This document shows, in pieces, positions 7,957 through 16,399 of a DNA stretch of 64,000 nucleotides; position 1 is the stretch's first letter; each line of letters begins with the position of its first letter. The notes under the pieces are model-generated. The model was not told the origin of the DNA, searched no databases, and worked only from the letters and a program-made list of their open reading frames with translations. The DNA is from CAVEFW01 sp963643505 (lineage in GTDB: Bacteria > Actinomycetota > Coriobacteriia > Coriobacteriales > Eggerthellaceae), in the NCBI GenBank assembly GCA_963643505.1, contig CAVIKF010000001.1, positions 124,001-188,000 on the forward strand. Reading direction: 5' to 3'. The translations under genes and the position numbers were made by a program.

Positions 7957-9072
7957 ATGAAGAGAGATTACCTGATCGTCGGTGCAGGTCTGACTGGCGC
8001 CGTCTTGGCACGTGAGCTCACCGACGCCGGGAAAACCTGTCTGGTCATCGATCGTCGCGACCACATCGCCGGCAACTGTTACACGAAAAACGTGAACGGG
8101 ATCAACGTGCATCAGTATGGCGCCCACATCTTCCACACCTCCGACAAACGTGTTTGGGAGTATGTAAACCGGTTCGCAGAGTTCAACAACTACATCAACA
8201 GCCCTGTTGCGAAGTTCCATGACGAGCTGTACAACCTCCCCTTCAACATGAACACCTTCTCCAAGATGTGGAACATCTCAACTCCTGATGAGGCAAAGAA
8301 GATCATCGAGGACCAAAGGGCCGAGGCCGCACTCGAAGGCGAGCCGAAAAACCTCGAGGAGCAAGCTATGAGCCTGGTCGGTAAGGACATCTTCACCAAG
8401 CTTATCAAGGAGTACACCGAAAAGCAGTGGGGTCGCAGCTGCACCGAGTTGCCAGCCAGCATCATCAATCGGTTACCCGTGCGCTTCACCTACGACAACA
8501 ACTACTTCAACCACCGTTTCCAAGGCATCCCCATGGGCGGATATACCAAGATGGTTGACAGGATGCTAGACGGCATCGAGGTGCGTACCGGCGTCGCTTA
8601 TACCGACATGGACCGCAAGAATTTCGACCGCGTGATCTATACCGGCCCCATTGACGAATACTTCGACTTCAAGCTCGGCCAACTCGAATGGCGAACCGTG
8701 CGATTCGAGACAGAGCTCCTCGAGGGCGTCGACAACTGGCAAGGCAACGCCGTCGTCAACTACACCTCCCACGACGTTCCCTTCACCCGTATCATCGAAC
8801 ACAAGCATTTCGAGTTCGGGTTAGACGAGAACGGCGACCCGTTGCCTGACACCGTCATTTCCAAGGAATTCTCCAGCGCTTGGAAGCCAGGTGACGAGCC
8901 ATACTACCCCGTGAACGACGAGAAAAACAACGCCTTGTATACCGAATATGCCAAGCTTGGCGAAGCCGAGGAAGGTGTCACCTTTGCCGGCCGCCTTGGT
9001 ACATACAAGTACTACGACATGGCGCCTTGCATCGCCGCTGCGCTCGATCTGGCCGAGGGCCTTTTGAAGTAG
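7957..9072 (+). CDS. glf: UDP-galactopyranose mutase
   Basis: FAD enzyme that interconverts UDP-galactopyranose and UDP-galactofuranose for cell-surface glycans. Seen: YLIVGAGLTGA (residues 5-15) is the dinucleotide-binding glycine loop, followed by RRDHIAGNCY and the QYGAHIFHT block diagnostic of Glf; EKQWG and the RFTYDNNYF / RFQGIPMGGYT segments match the mobile-loop and substrate regions. Length (371) is normal. The ATG has AGAAAGG upstream. No glycosyltransferase lies beside it, so its galactofuranose polymer is made from genes elsewhere. Confidence 0.95.
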   Translation: MKRDYLIVGAGLTGAVLARELTDAGKTCLVIDRRDHIAGNCYTKNVNGINVHQYGAHIFHTSDKRVWEYVNRFAEFNNYINSPVAKFHDELYNLPFNMNTFSKMWNISTPDEAKKIIEDQRAEAALEGEPKNLEEQAMSLVGKDIFTKLIKEYTEKQWGRSCTELPASIINRLPVRFTYDNNYFNHRFQGIPMGGYTKMVDRMLDGIEVRTGVAYTDMDRKNFDRVIYTGPIDEYFDFKLGQLEWRTVRFETELLEGVDNWQGNAVVNYTSHDVPFTRIIEHKHFEFGLDENGDPLPDTVISKEFSSAWKPGDEPYYPVNDEKNNALYTEYAKLGEAEEGVTFAGRLGTYKYYDMAPCIAAALDLAEGLLK

Positions 9073-9163
9073 CCGCCCCAAAGGCGCTCAAACCAAAAGG
9101 CTTTGGTACCCAACAAGTTGCGGCTCGATAGCCTCAGCCATTGGCGGCACAATCGACAAATCA

Positions 9164-9197
9164 AAATGCTCCATACCCAACTGGTAACGGAGCATTT
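9164..9197. terminator. Bidirectional hairpin between glf and dut
   Basis: AAATGCTCC (9164-9172) pairs with GGAGCATTT (9189-9197), with an inner TACC/GGTA pair (9174-9177 with 9183-9186). It lies between two convergent genes; flanking T-tracts are short on both strands. Confidence 0.7.
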
Positions 9198-9217
9198 CTC
9201 GTTTGGGGAAAAGGGCG

Positions 9218-9664
9218 TCAGACACCCGTGCTTCCAAATCCTTCCACCCCGCGGTCGCTCTCTTCAAGGGATACGACGACCTGGAAGTCGATATGGGGCA
9301 TGGCGACGATTGAGAGTTGGGCGATTCGATCCCCTCGCTCGATCACAAACGGCTCGACCTTGTCCGTATTCAAAAGGATTACTTGGATTTCACCCCGATA
9401 GCCACTGTCGATAAGGCCGGGCGCGTTCACAACGCTGATACCGCGCTTTATCGCAAGACCGCTTCGCGGAATGACAAGCCCTCCATACCCGAAAGGGATC
9501 TCAACCGCGATGCCCGTAGGAACAAGACCCCTCTCACCAGGGGCGATCACCATATCGACCGTCGATCGAAGATCGACTGCGGCGTCGCTGGCGTGTGCAT
9601 AGGAAGGAGCCGGCATATCCTCATCCAAGATCTTGATAGCGACAGGTAGCGTCTCCGTCATCAA
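9218..9664 (-). CDS. dut: dUTP diphosphatase (dUTPase)
   Basis: Homotrimeric dUTPase that hydrolyses dUTP to dUMP, keeping uracil out of DNA. All five motifs are present: DAAVDLRS, PRSGLA, NAPGLIDSGYRGEI, RGDRIAQL and the C-terminal RGVEGFGSTG, the lid that closes over substrate. Length 148 is standard. Its start overlaps the nrdR stop by four bases (ATGA at 9661-9664), so translation is coupled to nrdR, a nucleotide-pool regulator. Confidence 0.95.
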   Translation of the reverse strand: MMTETLPVAIKILDEDMPAPSYAHASDAAVDLRSTVDMVIAPGERGLVPTGIAVEIPFGYGGLVIPRSGLAIKRGISVVNAPGLIDSGYRGEIQVILLNTDKVEPFVIERGDRIAQLSIVAMPHIDFQVVVSLEESDRGVEGFGSTGV

Positions 9665-10104
9665 AGCTCCTCAAGCAAAGCGGCAAACTCGCCAACATTT
9701 TGGAAATCTTTATAAACACTGGCGAAACGAACATAGGCGACCTCATCAAGGTCGACGAGCTTGTTCATAGCGAGCTCCCCAAGATCTTTAGACTTGATCT
9801 CGGTAAGCATGCTGTTACGGATCTCAAGCTCGATGTTGTCAACAAGCGCCGAGAGCTCATCGGAGGAGACCGGGCGTTTTGCGCAAGCAATCAATAAGCC
9901 CCTGAAGAGCTTCTCTCGGTCATATGCCTCCGAAGATCCGTCGCTTTTGACGACGATGAGCGGATTCTCACCCAATCGCTCATAGGTAGTAAAACGATAG
10001 CCGCAACTTATGCACTTTCTGCGACGACGGATGGATGTCCCGTCCTCTGTTGGCCTCGAGTCGACGACCTTAGATTCATCATATCCGCAAGATGGGCAAC
10101 GCAC
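9661..10104 (-). CDS. nrdR: Transcriptional repressor NrdR
   Basis: Represses ribonucleotide reductase genes in response to ATP/dATP. Seen: an N-terminal zinc ribbon with CPSCGY and CISCGYRF pairs (C3, C6, C31, C34) and an ATP-cone from about residue 49 (IVVKSDGSSEAYDREKLFRG). Length 147 is typical. Start is GTG with GGGAGAG eight bases upstream. It leads a two-gene unit with dut. Confidence 0.95.
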   Translation of the reverse strand: MRCPSCGYDESKVVDSRPTEDGTSIRRRRKCISCGYRFTTYERLGENPLIVVKSDGSSEAYDREKLFRGLLIACAKRPVSSDELSALVDNIELEIRNSMLTEIKSKDLGELAMNKLVDLDEVAYVRFASVYKDFQNVGEFAALLEEL

Positions 10105-10214
10105 AGAGCAACTCTCCCTTTGTAGTGTGTTTATGGCATGTTTTAGATAAGCTCCTGTATCTTACCCAAAATAACGCTGTTTCCTGGCGTCAATTCAAGA
10201 ACAACGACAAAAAT

Positions 10215-10297
10215 AAAACGCTCCCAAGGCAACTTGAACTGCCTCCCACTTCTTGGACATGAGAAATGGGGCGCAGCTCAAACGGCGGGAGCGTTTT
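10215..10297 (-). terminator. Long-loop terminator downstream of the SOS-linked gene
   Basis: AAAACGCTCCC (10215-10225) is exactly complementary to GGGAGCGTTTT (10287-10297), separated by 61 bases that include a smaller AGGCA/TGCCT hairpin. On the minus strand the stem is followed by ATTTTT, so it probably ends transcription of the gene at 10348-10872. The large branched loop is unusual. A second hairpin, GCCCCG (10305-10310) with CGGGGC (10325-10330), and a direct repeat TTCGCAGCAG (10296 and 10314) lie between it and the gene. Confidence 0.65.
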
Positions 10298-10347
10298 CGC
10301 AGCAGCCCCGAAGTTCGCAGCAGACGGGGCGGAAGGGAACAAAAGTC

Positions 10348-10872
10348 CTAGAGAAGAGCGGTAAAGAGGCAGATCACCGAGACGAGAGTACCAGCAATCG
10401 CAGACTCGGCTTTGGAGGTGATGGGGCCAGGAGTACCAAAACAGGAACCGTCACGCACGGTTGATGCCATCATATCCACAATCGCGGAGAAATAATCGAC
10501 ATATGCGCGAAGGCCACATTCCGATTCCTTAGACCACAATTCCTTAGACCGAGCCCTATAGCTCTTCTCGCCCACAATCGCGTCCATCGTCCCCCACGAC
10601 TCGTCCGGTCGATACCAATCGGCATATTCACGTGCCGCAAGGCGTGCAGCCGCACGAGCCTTCATGTCGTTGTTCGAACGGACGTTGGCGCTAGAGGCCT
10701 TGTCGTTGTTCGAACGGACGTTGGCGCTAGAGGCTATATCATCATTGCGGCAACCGGGAAATAAAACGACGTTATTGAGGTTGGGTGATTGACGATAGGA
10801 TCCATCCACGCTGGAGAAGCGGTTAATGGCAGCCGTTCCCTCAATCAAGTTATGATTGGAAAAATCCCTCAT
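10348..10872 (-). CDS. Putative SOS-induced small protein with C-terminal membrane anchor
   Basis: Unrecognised 174-residue protein, divergent from lexA and sharing its operator region with three LexA-type boxes. Seen: no known domain; a low-complexity N-terminal third with two copies of ASSANVRSNND (47-57 and 59-69); a central charged/aromatic stretch (REYADWYRPDESW) and a partial repeat SKELWSKE; and a hydrophobic C-terminus (about 156-174) that looks like a single membrane anchor with nothing after it. An excellent GGAGGT lies six bases before the ATG, so it is a real gene. Position and regulation parallel yneA of Bacillus and divS of Corynebacterium, both LexA-controlled cell-division inhibitors beside lexA, but I see no sequence similarity to either. 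Role as a division inhibitor is inference. Confidence 0.75.
   Translation of the reverse strand: MRDFSNHNLIEGTAAINRFSSVDGSYRQSPNLNNVVLFPGCRNDDIASSANVRSNNDKASSANVRSNNDMKARAAARLAAREYADWYRPDESWGTMDAIVGEKSYRARSKELWSKESECGLRAYVDYFSAIVDMMASTVRDGSCFGTPGPITSKAESAIAGTLVSVICLFTALL
10666..10734. repeat. 36-bp period direct repeat inside the SOS-linked gene
   Basis: Two identical 33-base copies, 10666-10698 and 10702-10734, each containing the palindrome GTTCGAAC. The period of 36 keeps the reading frame. A second, 15-base period repeat (ATTCCTTAGACC at 10524-10535 and 10539-10550) lies in the same gene. Confidence 0.9.
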
Positions 10873-10889
10873 AATTTACCTCCACGCTC

Positions 10890-10919
10890 TTGCATAGAAC
10901 CTTTGTTCGTATGTATAAT
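10890..10919 (+). promoter_or_regulatory. lexA promoter
   Basis: TTGCAT (10890-10895), an 18-base spacer and TATAAT (10914-10919). The first LexA-type box lies in the spacer and the second at the expected start site, as expected of an autoregulated lexA. Confidence 0.65.
10897..10908. promoter_or_regulatory. LexA box 1 (GAAC-N4-GTTC)
   Basis: GAACCTTTGTTC exactly fits the Gram-positive-type core GAAC-N4-GTTC. It lies between the divergent starts of lexA and the gene at 10348-10872. Confidence 0.8.
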
Positions 10920-10924
10920 AAAGC

Positions 10925-10936
10925 GAACAAAAGTTC
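10925..10936. promoter_or_regulatory. LexA box 2 (GAAC-N4-GTTC)
   Basis: GAACAAAAGTTC, a second exact core, centred 28 bases from box 1. Confidence 0.85.
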
Positions 10937-10953
10937 ACGTCAACAATTTTTTG

Positions 10954-10965
10954 AAACATTTGTTC
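10954..10965. promoter_or_regulatory. LexA box 3 (one mismatch)
   Basis: AAACATTTGTTC differs from the core at one base and is centred 29 bases from box 2, just ahead of the lexA ribosome site (GGAGG near 10973). Confidence 0.6.
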
Positions 10966-10984
10966 GATTTATGGAGGAACGCTT

Positions 10985-11644
10985 ATGAAGAGCGAAAAGC
11001 TCACAAAGAAGCAACAAGCCGTACTCGATTGCATCAAGCAATGCATCAACGAGAGGGGTTATGCGCCGACGGTTCGCGATATCTGCCACGCACTAAACCT
11101 GTCCTCCCCTTCCACGGTACATGTCCACCTCAAGTCTTTGGAGGAGAAAGGGTATATCAAACGCGATGCGTTGAAGTCCCGCTCCATCACCGTCGTTGAT
11201 GACGAGGGAGCCGATACGGAGGTCGAGAGCCACGGCGCAGGGTTAGGGAACGTCGTACCCTTCAGCAAGATCGTCGACATCCCGCTCGTGGGCAACGTCG
11301 CAGCCGGTGTTCCGATCTTGGCAGAGCAAAACATCGAGGACACGATCTCTCTTCCTGTGGACATCGTCGGGGACTCTGCATCATTCATGCTTTCCGTCCA
11401 TGGCGACTCCATGGTCGAATGCGGTATCAACGATGGGGACTTCGTCGTCGTCCGCGAGCAGCCGTTCGCAAACAACGGAGACATCGTTGTCGCGATCATC
11501 GACGACGGGGCAACGGTCAAGCGCTTCTACCGCGAGACCGACCATATCCGATTACAACCGGAGAACTCGAACATGGAGCCAATTCTGACCCGCGACTGCT
11601 CCATTGCCGGCAAGGTCGTGGCGGTCTTTCGCCGTATCCACTAG
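10985..11644 (+). CDS. lexA: LexA repressor
   Basis: SOS repressor that cleaves itself when bound to the RecA filament. Seen: N-terminal winged helix-turn-helix (1-65, with LSSPSTVHVHL at the recognition helix), a linker, the scissile A107-G108 in VGNVAAGVP, catalytic S142 (HGDSM) and K179 (TVKRF). Length 219 is typical. The ATG follows GGAGGAACGCTT. The recognition helix resembles that of Bacillus and Actinobacteria LexA, consistent with the GAAC-N4-GTTC boxes upstream and at recA. Confidence 0.97.
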   Translation: MKSEKLTKKQQAVLDCIKQCINERGYAPTVRDICHALNLSSPSTVHVHLKSLEEKGYIKRDALKSRSITVVDDEGADTEVESHGAGLGNVVPFSKIVDIPLVGNVAAGVPILAEQNIEDTISLPVDIVGDSASFMLSVHGDSMVECGINDGDFVVVREQPFANNGDIVVAIIDDGATVKRFYRETDHIRLQPENSNMEPILTRDCSIAGKVVAVFRRIH

Positions 11645-11691
11645 CCCTCCCCTTTTGAGCAAATTGCCTTGTGCAACCTATGCAAATCAGC

Positions 11692-11735
11692 AAAGCGCCC
11701 CTTCCCCGAAAAGCGAAGGAGCGCTTTGTTCGTCT
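11692..11735. terminator. Terminator between lexA and hflX
   Basis: A 13-bp stem with one mismatch (AAAGCGC... at 11692 with ...GCGCTTT ending 11727), followed on the plus strand by GTTCGTCTTT. It separates convergent genes and may serve both. Confidence 0.7.
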
Positions 11736-11791
11736 TTAGACTCATCATTGGAAGTACCTCGCGCAAGCCGAACGCTCGCAAGACAGGGGCG

Positions 11792-13102
11792 CTAGGATAT
11801 CGCGAATTCCTCGAAGCGCGAACAAAGGGCATCGTTTGCGTACAAAACAAGGTGCGTGCCGCTTTCGATGAACTCCTCAGTAACGATACGACAACGTTCA
11901 TGTGCTATCGAAGTCAGGTCACCCCTGCTATACGGAATCACGACATCAAGCATCCTGTCCGCCGATGAAGCGATACGGGAAATGCATGTGAGCAGCTCGT
12001 CAAAGCCATATTTTGTGTAAGCAGACACGAACAGCGCATCAGCGTAACGGTTCTTCAATCCCGCCAATTGGTTCGCATCAAGTAAGTCACACTTGTTAAA
12101 GACAAGCTTACGTCGAATGGATTGCGCATCGATTTGTTGCAAGACTTCGTCGACGGACCTGATCTGATCCTCAAACTCCGGAGAAGATGCATCCACGACA
12201 TGCAAAATCAGGTTCGATCCGCTAATCTCATCGAGTGTGGACTTGAACGCCTCGACCAACGTGGTGGGCAGTTTCTGTATGAACCCGACCGTATCGGTAA
12301 GCGTGATCTCGCGACCCTCAGGAAGGACGAGCTTGCGAGTAGTGGAGTCCAAGGTCGCAAAAAGCTTGTCGTAGCTGAGAACATCTGAGTTCGCCAAGGA
12401 GTTAAGCAGGCATGACTTTCCTGCGTTGGTGTAGCCAGCTATAGAGACCTTGAACATGCCGCTGGAATAACGCGTCTCGCGTTGGATAGCGCGAATTTGC
12501 GAAAGCTTGCCAAGCTCTCGCTTGATGCTAGTGATGCGTTTGCGCACCATGCGCCTGTCGACCTCAAGTTGGCTCTCGCCCTCACCGAAACGCGAGCCGA
12601 CCCCGCCACCCATACGATTGGAGGCAAGATGGGCCCACATGCCACGCAAACGAGGCAAGAGATACTGGTTTTGCGCGAGACGGACCTGGAGGCGACCTTC
12701 CTTGCTTGTGGCATGAAGCGCAAAAATGTCCAAAATGAGGGCAGTTCGATCGATGACTTTCACGTCCTTCGGAACAATTCGCTCCAAATTGGTTTGCTGG
12801 GAGGGGGTGAGCTCGTCATCAAACACAACAAGATCCGCAGAAAACGACCGGCACATGTCCGCAATCTCCTCAGCCTTGCCCGATCCTACGAAGGTTCGCG
12901 AGTTCGGAGCATCAAGTTTTTGGGAGGTCGATGCGACAACGTCGGCACCCGCCGTATCCACAAGACGCTCAAGCTCGGCCAAAGATGAGTCCAAGGGCCA
13001 TGCGATTCCAGGCCGCTCAACGCCCACAAGTATGGCACGTTCCCGTCTTTGTTCGCAAAGGGTCGCAGGGCCCTTGGTTATCACCGATTCATACTCCGAC
13101 AT
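11792..13102 (-). CDS. hflX: GTPase HflX
   Basis: Ribosome-associated GTPase that splits stalled 70S ribosomes after stress. Seen: the N-terminal HflX domain with the glycine-rich GGGVGSRFGEGESQLE block (about 165-180), the P-loop GYTNAGKS (223-230), DTVGF in switch II and NKCD as the guanine specificity motif. Length 436 is typical. The ATG at 13102 has AAAGGA upstream; dapF ends eight bases before. Confidence 0.95.
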   Translation of the reverse strand: MSEYESVITKGPATLCEQRRERAILVGVERPGIAWPLDSSLAELERLVDTAGADVVASTSQKLDAPNSRTFVGSGKAEEIADMCRSFSADLVVFDDELTPSQQTNLERIVPKDVKVIDRTALILDIFALHATSKEGRLQVRLAQNQYLLPRLRGMWAHLASNRMGGGVGSRFGEGESQLEVDRRMVRKRITSIKRELGKLSQIRAIQRETRYSSGMFKVSIAGYTNAGKSCLLNSLANSDVLSYDKLFATLDSTTRKLVLPEGREITLTDTVGFIQKLPTTLVEAFKSTLDEISGSNLILHVVDASSPEFEDQIRSVDEVLQQIDAQSIRRKLVFNKCDLLDANQLAGLKNRYADALFVSAYTKYGFDELLTCISRIASSADRMLDVVIPYSRGDLTSIAHERCRIVTEEFIESGTHLVLYANDALCSRFEEFAIS

Positions 13103-13110
13103 AGGTTCCT

Positions 13111-14031
13111 TTACAACACGATGGTCCCGCTAAAACTCGTGGCTGCCGCCCCGGTCATCATGACATGGTTGTCGGCCTCCCAAGAAATATGCAGCAAGCC
13201 CCCGCGCAACATCACGTCGTTTTCGCGACCGGCCCGACCAGTGAGTGATGCGGCAACGTTGGTGGCACAGGTGCCAGTTCCGCAAGCCAACGTCTCGCCA
13301 CAACCGCGCTCGAACACCCTCATAGCAATCCCGTCATCGGCGAGACAGGCAAACTCAATATTGGCCTTCTCAGGAAACGCAGGATGCTTCTCGTAGTAAG
13401 CGCCAACAAGATCGACGTCAAAGGTATCGAGGGACTTGACCGATGCCCCCTTGAACAGCTCATCGGGTAACGCATCAAAGTCATCAATGAACGTCACCGC
13501 ATGGGGGTTACCCATGGAAACGCAGGTAAAGGAGAAGGGACCCCACGGAGAGTCGATGGCGCACTCCCGGACATAGGCGACCCCTCGCTCGGTTTCCGCG
13601 TTTGCCTCGAGTAAGACAGGCACGGCCACGGGCTCCAAAATGGGCTCACCCATATCCACGGTCGCCTTTGTCATGAGGCTGTTCGCGTCGACCTCGAACC
13701 GGATGGGCTTTGGACCCACAAGCGTATCTGCGATAAGCGTTCCGTCTTGTGCATCCACATAGCCATGATCCACAAGAAATTTGGCAAAGCAGCGAACACC
13801 GTTTCCGCACATCTGGGCAAGCGTCCCGTCGGAATTGATGTAGTGCATATAACCGGCACATTCAGGGCGCACCGAGGGGCGGACAAGGATGACGCCGTCG
13901 CCTCCGATACCAAAATGGCGATCACAGAGAAATGCCACCTGCTCATCGGTAAGCTCAACGGTGCGCTGCATGTCGTCAATGAAAACAAAGTCGTTCCCGA
14001 GACCGTGCATCTTATAAAACGTAAGCTCCAT
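13111..14031 (-). CDS. dapF: Diaminopimelate epimerase
   Basis: Converts LL- to meso-diaminopimelate for lysine and peptidoglycan. Both catalytic cysteines are visible: C75 in MCGNGVRC and the ACGTG cysteine in GCGETLACGTGTCA. The MHGLGNDFV start is family-typical; 306 residues is slightly long. It follows miaA by two bases and is probably cotranscribed with miaB-miaA; dapA and dapB lie in a separate group about 17 kb away. Confidence 0.95.
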   Translation of the reverse strand: MELTFYKMHGLGNDFVFIDDMQRTVELTDEQVAFLCDRHFGIGGDGVILVRPSVRPECAGYMHYINSDGTLAQMCGNGVRCFAKFLVDHGYVDAQDGTLIADTLVGPKPIRFEVDANSLMTKATVDMGEPILEPVAVPVLLEANAETERGVAYVRECAIDSPWGPFSFTCVSMGNPHAVTFIDDFDALPDELFKGASVKSLDTFDVDLVGAYYEKHPAFPEKANIEFACLADDGIAMRVFERGCGETLACGTGTCATNVAASLTGRAGRENDVMLRGGLLHISWEADNHVMMTGAAATSFSGTIVL

Positions 14032-14033
14032 AG

Positions 14034-15011
14034 CTATTGCCTTTCACGCTCGACGGCAGCGCCCTCAAGCCATGCCGCCCACGTTTCGGTGGCAAGACGG
14101 TCAACTTCGTAGGACGTCGCGTCGATCCACGTCACACGTGGGTCGTTGTTAAACCAGGACATTTGACGCTTCGCGTAGCGCCGCGTCGATTGCTTGATGC
14201 TTTCAATGGCCTCGTCCAAGGAAGACTTGCCCTCGAGATACATCACAATCTCCTTGTATCCTATAGCCTGTTGAGCGGTAACACCCTCGTAATAGCCTTT
14301 GTTTAACAGCAAGGAAACCTCCGCCACCAAACCGTCGGCGACCATCTTGTCAACGCGCTTATTGATGCGATCATACAATACCGATCGCTCGACCTTGAGT
14401 CCGACCATCACGGCGGGGATCACTTGGCGAAGCGTTTTCAAATTCTTGACCTGGTTCGCGTATGACACACCCTCGAAATGCATCTCAAGAGCCCGAATGA
14501 CGCGCTTTACGTTGTTGGGGTGGACGACTTGGGCGCTTTCATGATCGAGTCGGTCAAGCTCCTTCCAAACCACTTGGGCACCTTGCTTCTCAGCCATCTC
14601 GAGATATCGATGCCTCACGGGATTTTCGATCTGCTCGCCCGCAGGGAACCGGTAGTCGTCGATGGCTGCTCGGACATAGAACCCAGTTCCGCCGCAAAGA
14701 ATCGCAAGCTTTCCGCGCGAGGCGATATCTTCCAAGCAGGCACGAGCGTAGGTTTGGAACAAAGAGGCGGAATAAGGTTCCCCTGGTTCGGCGATATCGA
14801 GTCCGTAGTGCGGAACACGTCGCTCACCGGGCGCGACCTTTCCAGTGCCGATATCCATTCCGACATAGATCTGCATAGAGTCCGCACTGACGATCTCGCC
14901 GTCGTGTTGGCTTGCCACAACCTGCGCCAGATCAGATTTGCCTGAACCTGTCGGACCGACAATGCAAAGGACGGGACGCGAAGAAAAGGAAGTGTCCGAC
15001 ATGGCAACCAT
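14034..15011 (-). CDS. miaA: tRNA dimethylallyltransferase
   Basis: Adds the dimethylallyl group to A37 of tRNAs reading U-starting codons. Seen: P-loop GPTGSGKSD (19-27), the DSMQIYVGMDIGTGK block that binds the target base, and the C-terminal RRYAKRQMSWF motif. The start ATG touches the miaB TGA, so MiaA, which makes the substrate of MiaB, is translated directly after it. Start could also be the internal ATG at 15002. Confidence 0.95.
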   Translation of the reverse strand: MVAMSDTSFSSRPVLCIVGPTGSGKSDLAQVVASQHDGEIVSADSMQIYVGMDIGTGKVAPGERRVPHYGLDIAEPGEPYSASLFQTYARACLEDIASRGKLAILCGGTGFYVRAAIDDYRFPAGEQIENPVRHRYLEMAEKQGAQVVWKELDRLDHESAQVVHPNNVKRVIRALEMHFEGVSYANQVKNLKTLRQVIPAVMVGLKVERSVLYDRINKRVDKMVADGLVAEVSLLLNKGYYEGVTAQQAIGYKEIVMYLEGKSSLDEAIESIKQSTRRYAKRQMSWFNNDPRVTWIDATSYEVDRLATETWAAWLEGAAVERERQ

Positions 15012-16393
15012 CAGTGAATGGAGCCATCAAGAATGGTGCCTGAAAGATACCAGGTACGCGCCTCGTCGACATGGACGGTGCAAATTTTGCCGCAAAGCTC
15101 AGCTGCGGTCATACCGGAGGGGATGGGAGCATGAACCGTCTGGTTTTTGGGGGAATGGCCTGAGACCAGAGAGGGATTTCGTTTGGATGCTCCCTCGATG
15201 AGAATCTCGATATCGGTACCGTTTTCAACCTGGTTCAGCTCAAAAGCTTGCTTTTGCACAAGCGCCACAAGCCGGTCAAAACGCTCTTGGATGACCTCAC
15301 GAGGAGTATCGTCGACCATCTCCGCAGCAGGTGTGCCCTCACGTTTAGAGTAGATGAAGGTAAAGACTTGGTGGTAACCAACCTCCTCGACAAGGCGGTA
15401 GGTATCCATGAAGTCCTCCTCCGTCTCCCCCGGGAACCCGACGATGATATCGCTAGATAGCGCAATATCGGGTCTCACAGCGCGGATCTTCTCAATAAGG
15501 GAGAGGTAATGCTCGCGAGTGTATCGGCGGTTCATGGCTTTAAGAATACGATTTGAGCCTGATTGCGCCGGTAGATGAAGGGCAGGTTGGAGACACTCCA
15601 GCGTGCCAAACTTGGCAATCACCTCATCGCTGAGATCCTTGGGGTGGCTCGTGGCGAAACGAAGGCGTTCGACACCGGTGGCCGCCACCTGCTCAAGGAT
15701 TGTCGCGAACGCAGGCTCACCATACAGGTCGCGCCCGTAGGAGTTGACGTTTTGTCCCAAAAGGGTAATCTCGCGAACACCGGCATCCACATATCCCTTT
15801 GCCTCCTCGACAATAGCCTCCATCAAGCGAGACTTCTCACGGCCGCGCACATAAGGAACGATGCAATAGGAGCAAAAGTTGTTGCACCCGATGGTAATCG
15901 GCAACCATGCGGCCCAATCATGCTCGCGATCAGTGGGAAGCTCGGTCGAGAAGTCGGAGGACCCCTCGAGAATCTCCACATGTTGGCCGCCGCGGCTGAT
16001 GGAATCCGCCAAAAGCATGGGCAACGATCCAAGATTGTGGGTCCCAAATACGACATCGAGGTGCTTTTGGCTCTTGAGAAGCTTCTCCCCGTCTCGTTGT
16101 CCGATGCAACCACCGACGGCGATATAGCGCTTAGGCAACGGGGTGCCTTCACGCAACGGGACGTTTTTCATGGATGCAACCTGGCCATACAAGCGCGTAT
16201 CGGCCGCCTCGCGAACGCAACAGGTCATGAAGACGACGATGTCGGCCTCCTCGATGGATCCCACCGGGTAGGCTCCGAGCATCTCGAGCATGCCGCCGAC
16301 CCTCTCAGAGTCATGCTTGTTCATTTGGCAACCGAACGTGATGGTGTGGAAACGCAGCCCTAAGAAGGTGCTGGTCATCGAGGCGGTATTCAT
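15011..16393 (-). CDS. miaB: tRNA-2-methylthio-N6-dimethylallyladenosine synthase
   Basis: Radical SAM methylthiotransferase acting on i6A37 of tRNA. Seen: N-terminal UPF0004 domain with cluster cysteines C22 (FGCQMNKHDSE), C58/C59 and C96, the radical SAM cluster C170, C174, C177 (CNNFCSYC) and a C-terminal TRAM domain. The NKHDSE variant after the first cysteine is characteristic of MiaB as against RimO. It begins six bases after spoVS ends. Confidence 0.96.
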   Translation of the reverse strand: MNTASMTSTFLGLRFHTITFGCQMNKHDSERVGGMLEMLGAYPVGSIEEADIVVFMTCCVREAADTRLYGQVASMKNVPLREGTPLPKRYIAVGGCIGQRDGEKLLKSQKHLDVVFGTHNLGSLPMLLADSISRGGQHVEILEGSSDFSTELPTDREHDWAAWLPITIGCNNFCSYCIVPYVRGREKSRLMEAIVEEAKGYVDAGVREITLLGQNVNSYGRDLYGEPAFATILEQVAATGVERLRFATSHPKDLSDEVIAKFGTLECLQPALHLPAQSGSNRILKAMNRRYTREHYLSLIEKIRAVRPDIALSSDIIVGFPGETEEDFMDTYRLVEEVGYHQVFTFIYSKREGTPAAEMVDDTPREVIQERFDRLVALVQKQAFELNQVENGTDIEILIEGASKRNPSLVSGHSPKNQTVHAPIPSGMTAAELCGKICTVHVDEARTWYLSGTILDGSIH

Positions 16394-16399
16394 AGGCGC

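Noticed and set aside
10789..11199. 136-codon plus-strand frame overlapping lexA
   Set aside because: It crosses the lexA operator and start in another frame and has no ribosome site or family motif.
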